Below are positions 18,908-33,992 of a stretch of 64,000 nt of DNA, in pieces; within the stretch, counting starts at the first letter, position 1, and every line of letters begins with the position of its first letter. The DNA comes from Vibrio tapetis subsp. tapetis (lineage in GTDB: Bacteria; Pseudomonadota; Gammaproteobacteria; Enterobacterales; Vibrionaceae). The position numbers and the translations under genes were made by a program. The notes under the pieces are model-generated. The model searched no databases. It saw only the letters and a list, made by a program, of their open reading frames with translations, and was not told the origin of the DNA. The stretch spans positions 3,038,001 through 3,102,000 of the forward strand of contig NZ_LT960611.1 in NCBI RefSeq assembly GCF_900233005.1, written 5' to 3'.

Positions 18908-19975
18908 TTACTTGTGATATGGTTTAGATAAATCATGCACCGCTTCAACAAATACGCCTGCATTTTCAGGTGGCACATCTAGGTGAATACCATGGCCTAA
19001 GTTGAATACATGACCCGTACCACCATCACCGAAGCCTTCAAGTATCGTCCCTACTTCTTGGCGAATGCGCTCAGGCGCCGCGTAAAGCATAGATGGGTCC
19101 ATGTTGCCTTGTAATGCCACTTTGTCGCCGATACGAGCTTTCGCATCTGCAATATTAATCGTCCAATCAAGGCCTACAGCATCACAACCTGTCGCAGCGA
19201 TAGACTCTAGCCACATACCACCATTTTTAGTAAACAGCGTCACAGGAACGCGACGGCCGTCATTTTCGCGAATCAAGCCATCAACAATTTTGTGCATGTA
19301 GCGAAGCGAGAATTCGTTGTAGTCACGAGGCGTTAATACACCACCCCATGTATCAAATACCATCACAGATTGAGCGCCAGCTTTAATTTGAGCATTTAAA
19401 TACTCGATCACGCTGTCTGCTAACTTATCAAGCAGTAGGTGCAGCGTTGCTGGCTCGGCGTACATCATTTTCTTAATTTTAGTAAAGGCTTTCGAGCTTC
19501 CACCTTCAACCATATACGTCGCCAGTGTCCATGGGCTACCAGAGAAACCGATCAGCGGAACTTCGCCTTGTAAATCTTTACGGATCTGGCGAACGGCATT
19601 CATTACGTATTGTAATTCGCCTTCAGGATCAGGCAGGCCAATCTTATCGACATCCGCTTTACAGGTAATCGGACGTTCGAATTTCGGCCCTTCTCCCGTT
19701 TCGAAGTACAAACCTAAGCCCATTGCATCAGGAATTGTCAGGATATCTGAGAATAGAATCGCCGCATCTAACGGGAAACGACGTAGAGGTTGAAGTGTTA
19801 CTTCTGAAGCCAGCTCTGCATTTTTACACAGAGACATAAAATCACCAGCTTGCGCACGCGTTGCTTTGTATTCAGGAAGGTAACGGCCAGCCTGACGCAT
19901 CATCCAGACAGGAGTGTAATCAACTGGTTCTTTTAGTAGAGCTCGTAAATAACGGTCATTTTTTAATTCAGACAT
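18908..19975 (-). CDS. hemE: Uroporphyrinogen decarboxylase
   Basis: HemE removes four acetate carboxyl groups from uroporphyrinogen III to give coproporphyrinogen III in heme synthesis. The 355-residue protein has the diagnostic N-terminal [15 protein letters not shown] signature, the [15 protein letters not shown] segment with the catalytic Asp, [17 protein letters not shown] and a C-terminal [15 protein letters not shown]. It follows nudC on the same strand after 246 nt, as is common in this group, and likely has its own promoter in that gap. Confidence 0.98.
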   Translation of the reverse strand: MSELKNDRYLRALLKEPVDYTPVWMMRQAGRYLPEYKATRAQAGDFMSLCKNAELASEVTLQPLRRFPLDAAILFSDILTIPDAMGLGLYFETGEGPKFERPITCKADVDKIGLPDPEGELQYVMNAVRQIRKDLQGEVPLIGFSGSPWTLATYMVEGGSSKAFTKIKKMMYAEPATLHLLLDKLADSVIEYLNAQIKAGAQSVMVFDTWGGVLTPRDYNEFSLRYMHKIVDGLIRENDGRRVPVTLFTKNGGMWLESIAATGCDAVGLDWTINIADAKARIGDKVALQGNMDPSMLYAAPERIRQEVGTILEGFGDGGTGHVFNLGHGIHLDVPPENAGVFVEAVHDLSKPYHK

Positions 19976-20144
19976 TCCGACTTCATTCTCTTTATAGATA
20001 TAAGTTTGATTACGCTATTCTAGCATTTCTTTTCACTATGGATATCCGTACTTTGCAGGCTAGATCATGTTATTAAAGATAAAATCAATAGGGAGTTTGC
20101 TTACTAATAGAGCTCATGTTAAAAATTTGTTCGCTAGCGAAAAT

Positions 20145-20223
20145 TATAATAATTGAGCTCTTGATGCTCAAATCTCATAACGACATCTTACTTACCCCTC
20201 CGGCAACCCCGGAGGTTTTTTTT
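20145..20223 (+). ncRNA. Candidate small RNA ending in an orphan terminator
   Basis: A strong plus-strand terminator at 20197-20223 (CCTCCGG/CCGGAGG stem, eight T residues) has no plus-strand gene upstream: hemE and nudC are both on the minus strand. TATAAT at 20145-20150 could start a transcript near 20157, giving an RNA of about 65 nt with a U-rich Hfq-type tail. The -35 region is poor. It could instead be an antisense terminator. No known small RNA is recognised. Confidence 0.3.
20197..20223 (+). terminator. Plus-strand intrinsic terminator between hemE and nudC
   Basis: CCTCCGG (20197-20203) pairs with CCGGAGG (20209-20215), followed by T8. Read on the minus strand it has a leading A-run and no T-run, so it does not suit nudC. 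Confidence 0.75.
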
Positions 20224-20992
20224 ATCTGTCCTTTGCTATTTTTTCACCTAAATTATCAATGAGTTCACGAGCTATTGTCCCCCTCGGAGCGACTTCCGGA
20301 AGATTATCAAAATCGAACCACTGCGCATCACTAAGTTCGTTATAGTCTGGTTTTATTTCGCCACCAGCGTAGTCAGCAAAGAAGCCGACCATCAAACTGG
20401 ATGGAAATGCCCACGGTTGGCTACCTTGATACCGAATGTTACAAACATCTATTCCGGTTTCTTCTTTGACTTCACGCGCGACGCATTGCTCCAAAGTCTC
20501 ACCAACCTCGACAAAACCTGCGATAACAGTGTACATATCACCTTTGTGACGAGGGTGTTGCGCTAGCAGAACCTGATGACCTTTTCTAACGGCGACAATA
20601 ATGCATGGAAATATACGAGGATAATGTAACGTTCGGCAGTCCTTACATTGCATTGCCAACTGATTTAAATTTAAATGAGTACGACCACCACATTGAGGAC
20701 AAAACCGAATCGTTTGAGTCATATGCCCCAACTGAATTGCACGGCTGATCAGAAGAAATAAGGGTTCTGGAAAGTGCAAAAGGTCTCGTAATGAAACCAT
20801 AGTTAGAGGCTGTTCGATTTCCACCGCATTCAACCAATAAACAGGGTATTTGTTATAAGTTCCAACCTGCACTGCGCTTTCAACGTCAAATTCTAACTGA
20901 CTTGCAGGGTTAAATGGCAATTCTCCATTTTGTACCCATACCTCACTTCCTTCGACTATGCACCAGTATGCCTGTCCGTCATTTTTTACCAT
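20222..20992 (-). CDS. nudC: NAD-capped RNA hydrolase / NADH pyrophosphatase
   Basis: NudC cleaves NAD(H) and removes NAD caps from RNA. The 256-residue protein has an N-terminal domain, a zinc ribbon (FCPQCGG and MQCKDC) near residues 97-120 and a Nudix domain with the box [20 protein letters not shown] near 158-180, followed by the NudC-type [11 protein letters not shown] motif that distinguishes it from other Nudix enzymes. It lies upstream of hemE and diverges from rsd, the same neighbourhood as in V. cholerae and E. coli. Confidence 0.96.
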   Translation of the reverse strand: MVKNDGQAYWCIVEGSEVWVQNGELPFNPASQLEFDVESAVQVGTYNKYPVYWLNAVEIEQPLTMVSLRDLLHFPEPLFLLISRAIQLGHMTQTIRFCPQCGGRTHLNLNQLAMQCKDCRTLHYPRIFPCIIVAVRKGHQVLLAQHPRHKGDMYTVIAGFVEVGETLEQCVAREVKEETGIDVCNIRYQGSQPWAFPSSLMVGFFADYAGGEIKPDYNELSDAQWFDFDNLPEVAPRGTIARELIDNLGEKIAKDR

Positions 20993-21179
20993 CGGATCCT
21001 CCCTATACTTGCAGTTCGTTCATTTTGCTGGCAATCTAAATTTCACGTTAGAGTTTGTAGCTGATTCATTTTACAGCTATATATTCTATATACCGCAATA
21101 TTTTTGCATATTATATGGACCCCTTTGCTCGCAGAGGTTATCGATCTCCGATTGGCGATCGGATCATGAGGACATGGTC

Positions 21180-21677
21180 ATGCTCAATAAATTCAAACAA
21201 GTACAAGAACAATGGGGTGGCTCTAGTGAGGTCATTGATCATTGGCTAGATACACGACAATCTTTGATCGTGGAGTACTGCAAGCTTGCCGCACCGCAAG
21301 CGGCCAAGAATCCTTCAGTGTCCAGCTTACCTTCCCCCAAAGAACTGCAACTCTTCTGCCAACACCTAGTTGATTACATCTCTGAAGGCCATTTCAAAAT
21401 TTACGATATGGTCATGGATCGCTGGAACTCAACCGGTTATTCGCCAACAGATGATATCAATGCCGCATATGGCAATATTGTTCTAACCACAGATCCATTG
21501 CTCAACTTCACTGATAAGTACGCTAATGTAGCTGAAGACGATCGTTTAGAGCAATTGGAGAGTGAGCTATCACTGATTGGTGAGATTGTTGAAACTCGAT
21601 TTGAAGTTGAAGATCAGTTAATCAAGCTTATCGCTGATAGTTTGGCCGTACCGCCAGGAGCGGCTAGAAAATGTTGA
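21180..21677 (+). CDS. rsd: Anti-sigma-70 regulator Rsd
   Basis: Rsd binds free sigma-70 in stationary phase and shifts polymerase to alternative sigma factors. The 165-residue protein starts MLNKFKQVQEQWGGSSEVIDHWL and contains LQLFCQHLVDYISEGHFKIY and the GEIVETRFEVEDQLIKL helix typical of the family. I choose ATG 21180 because GAGGA lies 7 nt upstream; an ATG at 21174 is too close to it. The long open frame upstream is noncoding leader. It is divergent from nudC and converges on rpoC, a fitting place for a polymerase regulator. Confidence 0.93.
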   Translation: MLNKFKQVQEQWGGSSEVIDHWLDTRQSLIVEYCKLAAPQAAKNPSVSSLPSPKELQLFCQHLVDYISEGHFKIYDMVMDRWNSTGYSPTDDINAAYGNIVLTTDPLLNFTDKYANVAEDDRLEQLESELSLIGEIVETRFEVEDQLIKLIADSLAVPPGAARKC

Positions 21678-21745
21678 GGGTTGATGCTATTGCTTCAGCC
21701 CTTTTTATTTAGGTCATATCAATCACAAGCATATGCTCTAGATAC

Positions 21746-21773
21746 AAAAAAGGCACCTTTCGGTGCCTTTTTT
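21746..21773. terminator. Bidirectional terminator between rsd and rpoC
   Basis: AAAAAAGGCACC pairs with GGTGCCTTTTTT around TTTC, with T-runs on both strands. It ends both rsd and the rpoBC operon. Confidence 0.92.
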
Positions 21774-21787
21774 ATTATGCGTTTTGA

Positions 21788-24700
21788 TTACTCGTCAGAC
21801 GAGAAACCCGCATTTAGCAATGCTGCTAGGTTGTCGGTTGCTTGCTCAGCAGAAGGACCCGTAGGTGCTTTCTGTTCTTCGCGTTGCTTCTGACGCTCTT
21901 GGTGGTAGGCAAAACCAGTACCAGCAGGGATCAGACGACCAACAATTACGTTCTCTTTCAGACCACGTAACTCATCACGCTTACCAGAAACCGCAGCTTC
22001 TGTTAGTACGCGAGTTGTTTCTTGGAACGATGCAGCTGAGATAAATGACTCAGTCGCAAGAGACGCTTTCGTAATACCTAGAAGATCACGTTGGTACGTA
22101 GCAGGTTGCTTACCTTCAGCTTCAAGAGCACGGTTAGCAATCTTAACGTTATGGTACTCAACTTGCTCACCAGGTAAGAAGTTAGAATCACCAGCAGTGC
22201 TAATTGTACACTTACGTAGCATTTGACGAACGATAGTCTCAATGTGCTTATCGTTAATCTTAACGCCTTGCAGACGGTATACTTCTTGAACTTCGTTCGC
22301 GATGTATTCCGTTACTGCACGGATGCCACGTAGACGTAGAATGTCATGCGGAGTTTCTGGACCGTCTGCGATTACATCGCCACGTTCAACCTTCTCACCT
22401 TCAAATACGTTCAATTGGCGATGCTTAGGAATCATCTCTTCGTAGTGCTCATCGCCTTCGCGAGTGATGACTAGACGACGTTTACCTTTAGTCTCTTTAC
22501 CAAATGATACTGTACCTGTGTGCTCTGCAAGAATTGCAGGCTCTTTAGGCTTACGAGCTTCAAATAGGTCGGCTACTCGAGGTAGACCACCAGTGATATC
22601 TTTGTTACCACTAGATTTTTGAGGAATACGTGAAAGCGTATCACCCACACCTACCTCAGCGCCATCTTCAAGCTGTACGATTGCTTTACCTGGTAGGAAG
22701 TAGTGAGCTGGCATTTCAGTACCAGGGATCATTACATCGTTACCGGCAGCATCAACTAGCTTCACAGCTGGACGCATATCTTTACCAGCAGAAGGACGTT
22801 GAGCTGGGTCAGTTACTTCACTTGAAGATAGACCGGTAAGGTCATCTGTTTGGCGAGCAACAGTAACACCGTCAATCATGTCAACGAATTGGATACGACC
22901 TGCCACTTCAGTGATGATTGGCATGGTGTGCGCTTCCCAGTTAGCTACGATGTCGCCTGCAGCTACTGAATCGTTGTCTTTCTTGCTTAAGATAGAACCG
23001 TAAGGAAGTTTGTGCTTCTCTTTCGTACGACCGAACTCATCAATGATGGTCAGTTCAGATGCACGAGAAGTAATAACAAGCTTATCTTCTTTGTTGGTTA
23101 CAAACTTAGCATTGTGAAGTTTAACGGTACCCGTTGTCTTCGCTTGAATGCTGTTTTCTGCTGCGGCTGTAGATGCTGCACCACCGATGTGGAACGTACG
23201 CATCGTAAGCTGTGTACCCGGCTCACCGATAGACTGAGCAGCGATAACGCCAACTGCTTCACCTTGGTTCACTAGGTGACCACGTGCTAGGTCACGACCG
23301 TAACACTGTGCACAACAACCGAAGTCTGCATCACAGGTAACTACTGAGCGCACTTTCATGCTATCTACAGAGTTCTCTTCCATGATTTGACACCACTTCT
23401 CATCAATCAGAGTATTACGTGGGATCAGTACATCTTCAGTACCAGGCTTAAGTACGTCTTCCGCAACTACACGACCAAGCGCTAGCTCAGACAGTGCAAC
23501 TTTAACGTCACCACCTTCGATGTGAGGCATCATAGAGATACCTTCATGAGTACCACAATCGTGCTCATGAACAACAACATCTTGCGCTACGTCTACTAGA
23601 CGACGCGTTAGGTAACCGGAGTTCGCTGTTTTCAGTGCTGTATCCGCAAGACCTTTACGAGCACCGTGCGTTGAGATAAAGTACTGAAGTACGTTCAAGC
23701 CTTCTTTAAAGTTTGCTGTGATTGGCGTTTCGATGATTGAACCATCTGGACGCGCCATCAGACCACGCATACCTGCTAGCTGACGGATCTGCGCGGCAGA
23801 ACCACGAGCTCCTGAGTCGGCCATCATGTAGATGCTGTTGAACGATTCTTGCTGTTCTTCTTCGCCATCACGGTTGATAACAGTTTCAGAAGAAAGGTTA
23901 TCCATCATTGCTTTCGCAACACGGTCATTCGTAGATGCCCAGATATCGATAACTTTGTTGTAACGCTCACCCGCAGTAACAAGACCTGATTGGAATTGAT
24001 CCTGGATTTCACGTACTTCTTCTTCTGCCGCTGAAATCTCAGTGTATTTCGCAGCCGGTACAACCATATCGTCGATACCAACAGAAACACCTGAAAGTGC
24101 TGCGTAAGCAAAACCTGTGTACATAATTTGGTCAGCGAAGATTACTGTGTCTTTAAGACCAAGCTTACGGTAACACTCGTTAAGTAGGGTAGAAATTTGC
24201 TTCTTGCCCAGCTTTTGGTTAACGATGCTAAACGGTAGGCCTTTAGGCACGATTTGCCATAGCATTGCACGACCTACAGTCGTATCTACCATGCCAGTTG
24301 AAGACGTTGAGTTACCATCTTCATCAACAACAGTTTCGCTGATGCGTACTTTAACGCGTGTGTGTAGTTCAACAGACTTAGTACGGTATGCTTTTTCTGC
24401 TTCAGCAGGGCCAGCAAGGTACATACCTTCGCCTTTCGCGTTGATCATCTCACGAGTCATGTAGTACAGACCCAATACAACATCCTGTGAAGGAACGATG
24501 ATTGGATCACCTGATGCTGGCGACAGAATGTTATTCGTCGACATCATTAGGGTACGAGCTTCAAGTTGAGCTTCCAGAGTTAGAGGTACGTGTACCGCCA
24601 TCTGGTCACCATCGAAGTCGGCGTTATATGCCGCACACACGAGTGGGTGAAGCTGAATTGCTTTACCTTCGATTAGTACTGGTTCGAATGCCTGAATACC

Positions 24701-25996
24701 AAGACGGTGAAGTGTTGGTGCACGGTTCAATAGTACTGGGTGTTCGCGAATAACTTCGTCTAGGATATCCCATACGATAGGCTCTTCACGCTCTACCATT
24801 TTCTTAGCTGCTTTGATCGTCGTCGCCATGCCACGAGTTTCTAGCTTGCTGTAGATGAATGGTTTAAATAGCTCAAGTGCCATCTTCTTAGGAAGACCAC
24901 ACTGGTGCAGACGAAGGTATGGACCTACTGTGATTACAGAACGGCCAGAGTAGTCTACACGTTTACCTAGAAGGTTCTGACGGAAACGACCTTGCTTACC
25001 CTTGATCATATCAGCAAGAGACTTCAAAGGACGCTTGTTAGAACCCGTAATCGCACGACCGCGACGACCGTTATCTAGAAGGGCATCAACAGACTCTTGC
25101 AACATACGCTTTTCGTTACGTACGATGATGTCTGGAGCCGCTAGCTCTAGAAGACGCTTCAAGCGGTTGTTACGGTTAATTACGCGACGGTAAAGGTCGT
25201 TCAGATCAGAAGTCGCAAAGCGACCGCCATCTAGTGGTACTAGAGGACGAAGATCTGGCGGTAGAACCGGAAGAACGTTAAGGATCATCCACTCTGGGTT
25301 GTTACCAGATAGAATGAATGCTTCAACGATTTTCAGACGCTTAGTAACTTTTTTACGCTTAGTTTCAGAGTTAGTTGTTTCCAACTCTTCGCGCATTTGT
25401 TCAGCTTCAGCAGATAGATCCATAGTTGAAAGCAGATCTTTGATCGCTTCCGCACCCATCTTAGCTGTGAACTCGTCACCCCACTCTTCTAGACGATCCA
25501 AATACTCTTCTTCTGTAAGCATTTGAGATTTTTCTAGATCAGTCATACCAGGTTCAGTTACTACGTACATTTCGAAGTAAAGAACACGCTCGATATCACG
25601 CAGTGGGATATCCATTAGTAGACCGATACGAGACGGTAGTGATTTAAGGAACCAGATGTGAGCAACTGGAGATGCTAGCTCGATGTGGCCCATACGGTCA
25701 CGACGAACTTTAGTTTGTGTAACTTCAACGCCACACTTCTCACAGATAACACCACGGTGCTTCAGGCGCTTGTATTTGCCACAAAGACATTCGTAATCTT
25801 TTACTGGACCAAAAATACGCGCACAGAACAAACCATCACGCTCAGGTTTGAACGTACGATAGTTAATAGTCTCAGGTTTCTTAACTTCACCAAAAGACCA
25901 TGAACGGATCATGTCTGGTGAAGATAGACCGATTTTGATTGCATCAAATTCTTCGGTCTTATGCTGTGCTTTTAGAAAGTTTAATAAGTCTTTCAC
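21788..25996 (-). CDS. rpoC: RNA polymerase beta-prime subunit
   Basis: The catalytic beta-prime subunit, 1402 residues, close to the E. coli length. Near the N-terminus is the zinc ribbon [35 protein letters not shown] carries the three Asp residues that bind the active-site magnesium; the bridge-helix and trigger-loop region includes [18 protein letters not shown]; a second zinc site has [19 protein letters not shown]. It ends with [13 protein letters not shown]. It follows rpoB by 96 nt in the rplJL-rpoBC transcript and is the last gene before the rsd-facing terminator. Confidence 0.99.
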   Translation of the reverse strand: MKDLLNFLKAQHKTEEFDAIKIGLSSPDMIRSWSFGEVKKPETINYRTFKPERDGLFCARIFGPVKDYECLCGKYKRLKHRGVICEKCGVEVTQTKVRRDRMGHIELASPVAHIWFLKSLPSRIGLLMDIPLRDIERVLYFEMYVVTEPGMTDLEKSQMLTEEEYLDRLEEWGDEFTAKMGAEAIKDLLSTMDLSAEAEQMREELETTNSETKRKKVTKRLKIVEAFILSGNNPEWMILNVLPVLPPDLRPLVPLDGGRFATSDLNDLYRRVINRNNRLKRLLELAAPDIIVRNEKRMLQESVDALLDNGRRGRAITGSNKRPLKSLADMIKGKQGRFRQNLLGKRVDYSGRSVITVGPYLRLHQCGLPKKMALELFKPFIYSKLETRGMATTIKAAKKMVEREEPIVWDILDEVIREHPVLLNRAPTLHRLGIQAFEPVLIEGKAIQLHPLVCAAYNADFDGDQMAVHVPLTLEAQLEARTLMMSTNNILSPASGDPIIVPSQDVVLGLYYMTREMINAKGEGMYLAGPAEAEKAYRTKSVELHTRVKVRISETVVDEDGNSTSSTGMVDTTVGRAMLWQIVPKGLPFSIVNQKLGKKQISTLLNECYRKLGLKDTVIFADQIMYTGFAYAALSGVSVGIDDMVVPAAKYTEISAAEEEVREIQDQFQSGLVTAGERYNKVIDIWASTNDRVAKAMMDNLSSETVINRDGEEEQQESFNSIYMMADSGARGSAAQIRQLAGMRGLMARPDGSIIETPITANFKEGLNVLQYFISTHGARKGLADTALKTANSGYLTRRLVDVAQDVVVHEHDCGTHEGISMMPHIEGGDVKVALSELALGRVVAEDVLKPGTEDVLIPRNTLIDEKWCQIMEENSVDSMKVRSVVTCDADFGCCAQCYGRDLARGHLVNQGEAVGVIAAQSIGEPGTQLTMRTFHIGGAASTAAAENSIQAKTTGTVKLHNAKFVTNKEDKLVITSRASELTIIDEFGRTKEKHKLPYGSILSKKDNDSVAAGDIVANWEAHTMPIITEVAGRIQFVDMIDGVTVARQTDDLTGLSSSEVTDPAQRPSAGKDMRPAVKLVDAAGNDVMIPGTEMPAHYFLPGKAIVQLEDGAEVGVGDTLSRIPQKSSGNKDITGGLPRVADLFEARKPKEPAILAEHTGTVSFGKETKGKRRLVITREGDEHYEEMIPKHRQLNVFEGEKVERGDVIADGPETPHDILRLRGIRAVTEYIANEVQEVYRLQGVKINDKHIETIVRQMLRKCTISTAGDSNFLPGEQVEYHNVKIANRALEAEGKQPATYQRDLLGITKASLATESFISAASFQETTRVLTEAAVSGKRDELRGLKENVIVGRLIPAGTGFAYHQERQKQREEQKAPTGPSAEQATDNLAALLNAGFSSDE

Positions 25997-26092
25997 AATC
26001 AGCTCCTGTAAGGAGTTAAAAGGAGCTCACCGATTTCTCAGTGAGCACCTTTCTACCAAATAATCCTATCTTCTTTAAATAAAGAGGAGGGA

Positions 26093-30121
<4,029 letters not shown>

Positions 30122-30308
30122 GGGGTTCCTCAGCTCGCTGATAAGTGACCCAAACTGTCCGCCCGCTCCTAGTTACTTAAGGGGGGTAAGGGACAGTGAC
30201 TAAACAACTGTTTACTGTAGTACGAAACAACGAGTTGTGTTGATTCGTTTTTTTGCTTGGATATAAGGTGCTTAAACAGCGGGAAAATTCACCTAAACCC
30301 TACAGCGC

Positions 30309-30339
30309 AAAAAGGCCGGTGGTTAATAAACCACCAGCC
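30309..30339 (-). terminator. rplL-rpoB attenuator
   Basis: On the minus strand GGTGGTT pairs with AACCACC (inner 7 bp), flanked by GGC/GCC, and is followed by a T5 run. Placement matches the partial terminator that reduces rpoBC transcription relative to rplJL in E. coli. Confidence 0.75.
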
Positions 30340-30371
30340 ACTAGCCTTACGGCTATGAAATTAAGTAATAA

Positions 30372-30740
30372 TTACTTGATTTCAACAGTCGCGCCAGCTT
30401 CTTCTAGCTGTGCTTTAAGAGCTTCAGCTTCAGCTTTGTCAACGCCTTCTTTTAGAGGTGCTGGAGCTGAGTCTACAAGACCCTTAGCTTCTTTCAGGCC
30501 TAGACCTGTAGCGCCACGTACTGCTTTGATAACAGATACTTTGTTACCGCCAACAGCAGTAAGAACTACGTCGAATTCAGTTTGCTCTTCAGCAGCGTCG
30601 CCGCCAGCTGCGCCGCCTGCAACTACTGCAGCAGCAGCAGTAACACCGAATTTCTCTTCCATAGCTTCGATAAGCTCAACAACTTGCATTACAGACATTT
30701 CTGCAACTGCGTCTAGGATTTGCTCGTTAGTAATAGACAT
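30372..30740 (-). CDS. rplL: 50S ribosomal protein L7/L12
   Basis: L7/L12 forms the multi-copy stalk that recruits translation factors. The 122-residue protein has the N-terminal dimerisation helices ([23 protein letters not shown]), an Ala/Gly hinge ([18 protein letters not shown]) and the C-terminal factor-binding domain ([20 protein letters not shown]). It is 57 nt after rplJ; the L10-(L12) complex is the classic feedback repressor of this mRNA. Confidence 0.99.
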   Translation of the reverse strand: MSITNEQILDAVAEMSVMQVVELIEAMEEKFGVTAAAAVVAGGAAGGDAAEEQTEFDVVLTAVGGNKVSVIKAVRGATGLGLKEAKGLVDSAPAPLKEGVDKAEAEALKAQLEEAGATVEIK

Positions 30741-30797
30741 AACAATTCTCTTTTAAGTCAACAATTAGTATATTTTGCAACCAGATTAAAGCAAGGC

Positions 30798-31292
30798 TTA
30801 TGCAGCCGCTTCTTCTTTTTGGTCGCGAACAGCAGCGATAGTACGTACCAGCTTGCCAGCTGAAGCTTCTTTCATGCACATCATTAGGCGTGCAATAGCT
30901 TCGTCGTAAGTTGGTAGTGTCGCTAGTAATTCAGCATCAGTAACTGCGCCTTCAAATGCAGCAGCTTTGATCTCGAAATTTTTGTTCTCTTTAGCGAAGT
31001 CTTTAAAAAGACGCGCTGCAGCACCAGGGTGCTCATTAGAGAACGCAAGTAGGCTAGGACCAGTAAAAGTGTCTTGTAGACACTCGTACTCAGTACCTTC
31101 TACTGCACGGCGTGCTAGTGTGTTACGCACAACTCTCATGTAAACACCCGCTTCGCGAGCTTGTTTACGTAGAGAAGTCATCGCGCCAACTGTAACGCCA
31201 CGAGAATCAGCTACAACTGCAGAAAGTGCACCACTGGCTGCTTCGTTGACTTCAGCAACAATTGCTTTTTTGTCTTGAAGATTTAAAGCCAT
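30798..31292 (-). CDS. rplJ: 50S ribosomal protein L10
   Basis: L10 anchors the L7/L12 stalk to the ribosome and, in complex with L12, represses its own mRNA by binding the leader. The 164-residue protein starts [17 protein letters not shown], the conserved L10 start. The frame is open 15 codons further upstream, but that extension matches no L10. It contains [24 protein letters not shown] leader of over 200 nt precedes it, consistent with the known autoregulatory leader. Confidence 0.98.
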   Translation of the reverse strand: MALNLQDKKAIVAEVNEAASGALSAVVADSRGVTVGAMTSLRKQAREAGVYMRVVRNTLARRAVEGTEYECLQDTFTGPSLLAFSNEHPGAAARLFKDFAKENKNFEIKAAAFEGAVTDAELLATLPTYDEAIARLMMCMKEASAGKLVRTIAAVRDQKEEAAA

Positions 31293-31519
31293 TTGGATTA
31301 ACCTCTGGTTGTGATTACAGCACTCATAACAAAACATTATGAGCGTTTACAGTATTAGGTCACTTCCATCTTTTCAGATGAAACTTATCTGATACTGTCT
31401 ACGTAGGTTTTATTAAGTTGCTACCTTCCTTTCAGAAAATAGTAACGCCTACGGTCTTGGAGAGAGATGATATTGAATTGCTTCAATTATCACCCCAACC
31501 ACAATTTATTAGGCGGCAA

Positions 31520-31547
31520 ATTATACACTAATTTGTCGCCATTGCAA
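31520..31547 (-). promoter_or_regulatory. rplJ (L10) operon promoter
   Basis: On the minus strand TTGCAA (31542-31547) and TATAAT (31520-31525) are 16 nt apart, followed by the GC-rich discriminator TTGCCGCC. The -35 directly abuts the rplA stop codon. The -10 sits in one arm of a dyad (GGCGACAAATT with AATTTGCCGCC). Confidence 0.75.
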
Positions 31548-31548
31548 A

Positions 31549-32253
31549 TTAGCTAGCTTGAGTATTCAGGCTTGCTTGATCCACAGAAACGCCAGCACCC
31601 ATAGTAGTAGAGATGCTCACTTTCTTCAGGAAAACACCTTTCGCTGAAGACGGCTTAGCTTTCTTAAGTGCAACAAGAAGAGTTTCTAAGTTCTCTTTTA
31701 GTTGCTCTGCTTCGAAAGTAGCTTTGCCGATAGTTGTGTGGATGATGCCATTTTTGTCGTTACGGTAACGAACCTGACCAGCTTTAGCATTTTTAACTGC
31801 TTCAGCAACGTTAGGAGTTACAGTACCAACTTTAGGGTTTGGCATAAGACCGCGTGGACCTAAGATAGTACCAAGTTGACCAACAACGCGCATTGCATCT
31901 GGAGATGCTACAACTACGTCGAAGTTCATTTCGCCTTTCTTAACTTGCTCAGCAAGATCTTCCATACCTACGATGTCTGCGCCAGCTGCTTTAGCTGCTT
32001 CAGCGTTTGCACCTTGAGTGAACACTGCTACGCGGATTTCGCGGCCAGTACCGTGCGGAAGTACAGTTGCACCACGTACGTTCTGGTCAGATTTACGAGC
32101 ATCGATGCCTAGGTTAATAGCTACATCAACTGATTCAACGAATTTAGCTGTAGCAAGTTCTTTAAGAAGAGCTACTGCTTCGTTGATTTCGTATTCTTTA
32201 GTTACTTCAACTTTGTCGCGGATTACGCGCATACGCTTAGTAAGTTTTGCCAT
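31549..32253 (-). CDS. rplA: 50S ribosomal protein L1
   Basis: L1 builds the mobile ribosomal stalk near the E site and represses the L11 operon in E. coli. The 234-residue protein has the family start [16 protein letters not shown], the RNA-binding [13 protein letters not shown] segment and the [16 protein letters not shown] signature with the downstream [16 protein letters not shown]. It starts 4 nt after rplK, forming the rplKA operon. The promoter of the next operon (rplJL) begins right after its stop codon. Confidence 0.99.
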   Translation of the reverse strand: MAKLTKRMRVIRDKVEVTKEYEINEAVALLKELATAKFVESVDVAINLGIDARKSDQNVRGATVLPHGTGREIRVAVFTQGANAEAAKAAGADIVGMEDLAEQVKKGEMNFDVVVASPDAMRVVGQLGTILGPRGLMPNPKVGTVTPNVAEAVKNAKAGQVRYRNDKNGIIHTTIGKATFEAEQLKENLETLLVALKKAKPSSAKGVFLKKVSISTTMGAGVSVDQASLNTQAS

Positions 32254-32257
32254 GATC

Positions 32258-32686
32258 TTATCCCTCTACCACTAGGCCCATTGAACGAGCAGTACCTGCG
32301 ATAGAACGCTTCATCGCTTCGATGTCTGCGCCAGTCATGTCTGCAGCTTTAGTTTCTGCGATCTCTTGAACTTGAGCGTCAGTAACAGTACCAACTTTCT
32401 CAGTGTTCGGACGACCTGAACCAGACTTAACGCCAGCAGCTTTCTTAAGAAGAACAGCAGCAGGTGGAGTCTTAGTTACAAACGTGAAAGAGCGGTCGCT
32501 GTATACAGAGATAACAACAGGGATCGGTAGACCTTTCTCAACAGATTCTGTTTTTGCATTAAACGCTTTACAGAATTCCATGATGTTCACACCGTGCTGA
32601 CCTAGTGCAGGACCAACCGGTGGACTTGGATTCGCCATACCTGCTGCAACTTGCAACTTGATATAAGCTTCAACTTTCTTAGCCAT
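32258..32686 (-). CDS. rplK: 50S ribosomal protein L11
   Basis: L11 binds the GTPase-associated region of 23S rRNA, is needed for RelA activation, and is the substrate of PrmA (prmA is also in this window). The 142-residue protein contains [20 protein letters not shown], the [14 protein letters not shown] segment and a C-terminal [13 protein letters not shown]. It is the first gene of the rplKA operon; a promoter with TTGTTA/TATAAT lies just upstream, inside the nusG-rplK gap. Confidence 0.99.
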   Translation of the reverse strand: MAKKVEAYIKLQVAAGMANPSPPVGPALGQHGVNIMEFCKAFNAKTESVEKGLPIPVVISVYSDRSFTFVTKTPPAAVLLKKAAGVKSGSGRPNTEKVGTVTDAQVQEIAETKAADMTGADIEAMKRSIAGTARSMGLVVEG

Positions 32687-32770
32687 GATATTTCCTAAAT
32701 CTTGGGTTCAAACGCTAACCTACTGGTAAGCTCCCCGCTTTGAAAAAAAACTTTTTGCTTCCATAGAAAC

Positions 32771-32807
32771 AAAAAGGCGCGAAATTATAATCATAATTCG
32801 CACCTTT
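32771..32807 (-). terminator. Hairpin after nusG overlapping the rplK promoter
   Basis: On the minus strand a long imperfect stem (AGGTGCGAATTAT with ATAATTTCGCGCCT) is followed by T5. It looks like the nusG terminator, but the rplK -10 box lies in its second arm. Confidence 0.6.
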
Positions 32808-32812
32808 AACAA
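32784..32812 (-). promoter_or_regulatory. rplK (L11) operon promoter
   Basis: On the minus strand TTGTTA (32807-32812) and a perfect TATAAT (32784-32789) are exactly 17 nt apart, followed by a GC-rich discriminator (TTCGCGCC) of the stringent-control type. Confidence 0.78.
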
Positions 32813-32829
32813 GCCTAAAAGGCGAGTTT

Positions 32830-33378
32830 TTAATCAAGTTTTTCAACTTGACCAAATTCGAGCTCTACAGGTGTTGCACGACCAAAGATCGATACAGACA
32901 CTTTAATGCGGCTCTTAACGTAATCTACTTCTTCAACAGTACCGTTGAAGTCAGCAAATGGACCTTCATTAACACGTACCACTTCACCCGCTTCAAACAT
33001 CGTTTTAGGACGAGGAGCTTCGCTCGCTTTCTCAAGACGATTTAAGATAGCGTCAGCTTCTTTGTCAGTGATAGGTGCTGGACGGTCAGAGGTACCACCA
33101 ATGAAGCCCAGAACACGTGGAACACTGCGCACTAGGTGCCATGATTCGTCGTTCATGATCATTTGAACAAGGACGTAACCTGGAAAGAACTTGCGTTCGC
33201 TTTTACGGCGTTGGCCAGCACGCATTTCCACTACTTCTTCAGTAGGAACCAGTACCTCACCAAACAGCTCTTCCATTGCATGCATTTTGATGTGCTCGCG
33301 AAGAGACTGCGATACACGACCTTCAAAGCCTGAAAAGGCTTGAACCACATACCAGCGTTTCTTAGGTGCTTCACTCAT
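32830..33378 (-). CDS. nusG: Transcription termination/antitermination factor NusG
   Basis: NusG binds the polymerase clamp, increases processivity and links it to Rho or the ribosome. The 182-residue protein has the NGN domain ([41 protein letters not shown]) and a C-terminal KOW domain ([20 protein letters not shown]). It follows secE by 12 nt, the universal secE-nusG pair. A hairpin with T-run lies right after its stop. Confidence 0.99.
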   Translation of the reverse strand: MSEAPKKRWYVVQAFSGFEGRVSQSLREHIKMHAMEELFGEVLVPTEEVVEMRAGQRRKSERKFFPGYVLVQMIMNDESWHLVRSVPRVLGFIGGTSDRPAPITDKEADAILNRLEKASEAPRPKTMFEAGEVVRVNEGPFADFNGTVEEVDYVKSRIKVSVSIFGRATPVELEFGQVEKLD

Positions 33379-33390
33379 GATCTATAACCC

Positions 33391-33768
33391 TCACACTCCA
33401 GTTACTAGCGATACTAGACGAACCATTATGCCGTCAATACCCCATAGTACTAGAGCCATTACAATACTTACTGCTAAAACGATCAGTGTTGTTTGCATTG
33501 TTTCTTGGCGTGTAGGCCAAACCACTTTGCGCACTTCTACTTTTGCTTCACGAGCAAAAGTGATCGCAGCTTTACCTTTTGTTGTAATTGCAGCAACGCC
33601 TAAAGCGGCAGCAATTAGAACAACAACAACTGCTGCACGAATAACAACAGATAATTCACCATACAGGTAATTACCCACAACAGCGGCGGCTAGCAGAGCA
33701 AAAGCGGCAATCCACTTAAGCGTATCTGCTGCACCTGAGCTATCAGGAGTTTCAGCGTTTGCTTTCAT
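33391..33768 (-). CDS. secE: Protein translocase subunit SecE
   Basis: SecE is an essential clamp around SecY in the inner-membrane translocon. The 125-residue protein has the three-helix enterobacterial/Vibrio form: two N-terminal membrane segments at about 18-36 and 42-62, then the conserved amphipathic [17 protein letters not shown] and the third membrane helix. I start at the ATG at 33768 ([11 protein letters not shown]); the open frame upstream is leader. It precedes nusG by 12 nt. The 170-nt gap from the tuf terminator holds no recognisable tRNA. Confidence 0.97.
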   Translation of the reverse strand: MKANAETPDSSGAADTLKWIAAFALLAAAVVGNYLYGELSVVIRAAVVVVLIAAALGVAAITTKGKAAITFAREAKVEVRKVVWPTRQETMQTTLIVLAVSIVMALVLWGIDGIMVRLVSLVTGV

Positions 33769-33945
33769 AAAACCAACCTGTGACAAGTCTTTAATATAGA
33801 CGACAACCACCCCGCTGTTGCAGGGCACATTCCATCGCATCGATTCCCAACGCATTGCCGTGACCCAGATGAGATCTTAGTCACATAATCGTTTACTTTC
33901 GACATCAATCGTAGCAAAAGTAAGCGATCATATTGCTTAGCGCAT

Positions 33946-33973
33946 AAAAAGGGCATCAAATGATGCCCTTTTT
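33946..33973 (-). terminator. Terminator after tuf
   Basis: GGGCATCA and TGATGCCC pair perfectly with flanking A5/T5 runs, 20 nt after the tuf stop. It separates the str operon transcript from secE. Confidence 0.9.
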
Positions 33974-33992
33974 GCTAGTCATTCGTCAAATC

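Noticed and set aside
30253..30756. 167-codon plus-strand frame across rplL
   Set aside because: Low-complexity Ala/Ser/Thr product opposite the well-identified rplL; shadow of biased codon use.
33769..33945. tRNA-Trp gene
   Set aside because: Only short resemblances; no acceptor stem or T-arm can be formed.
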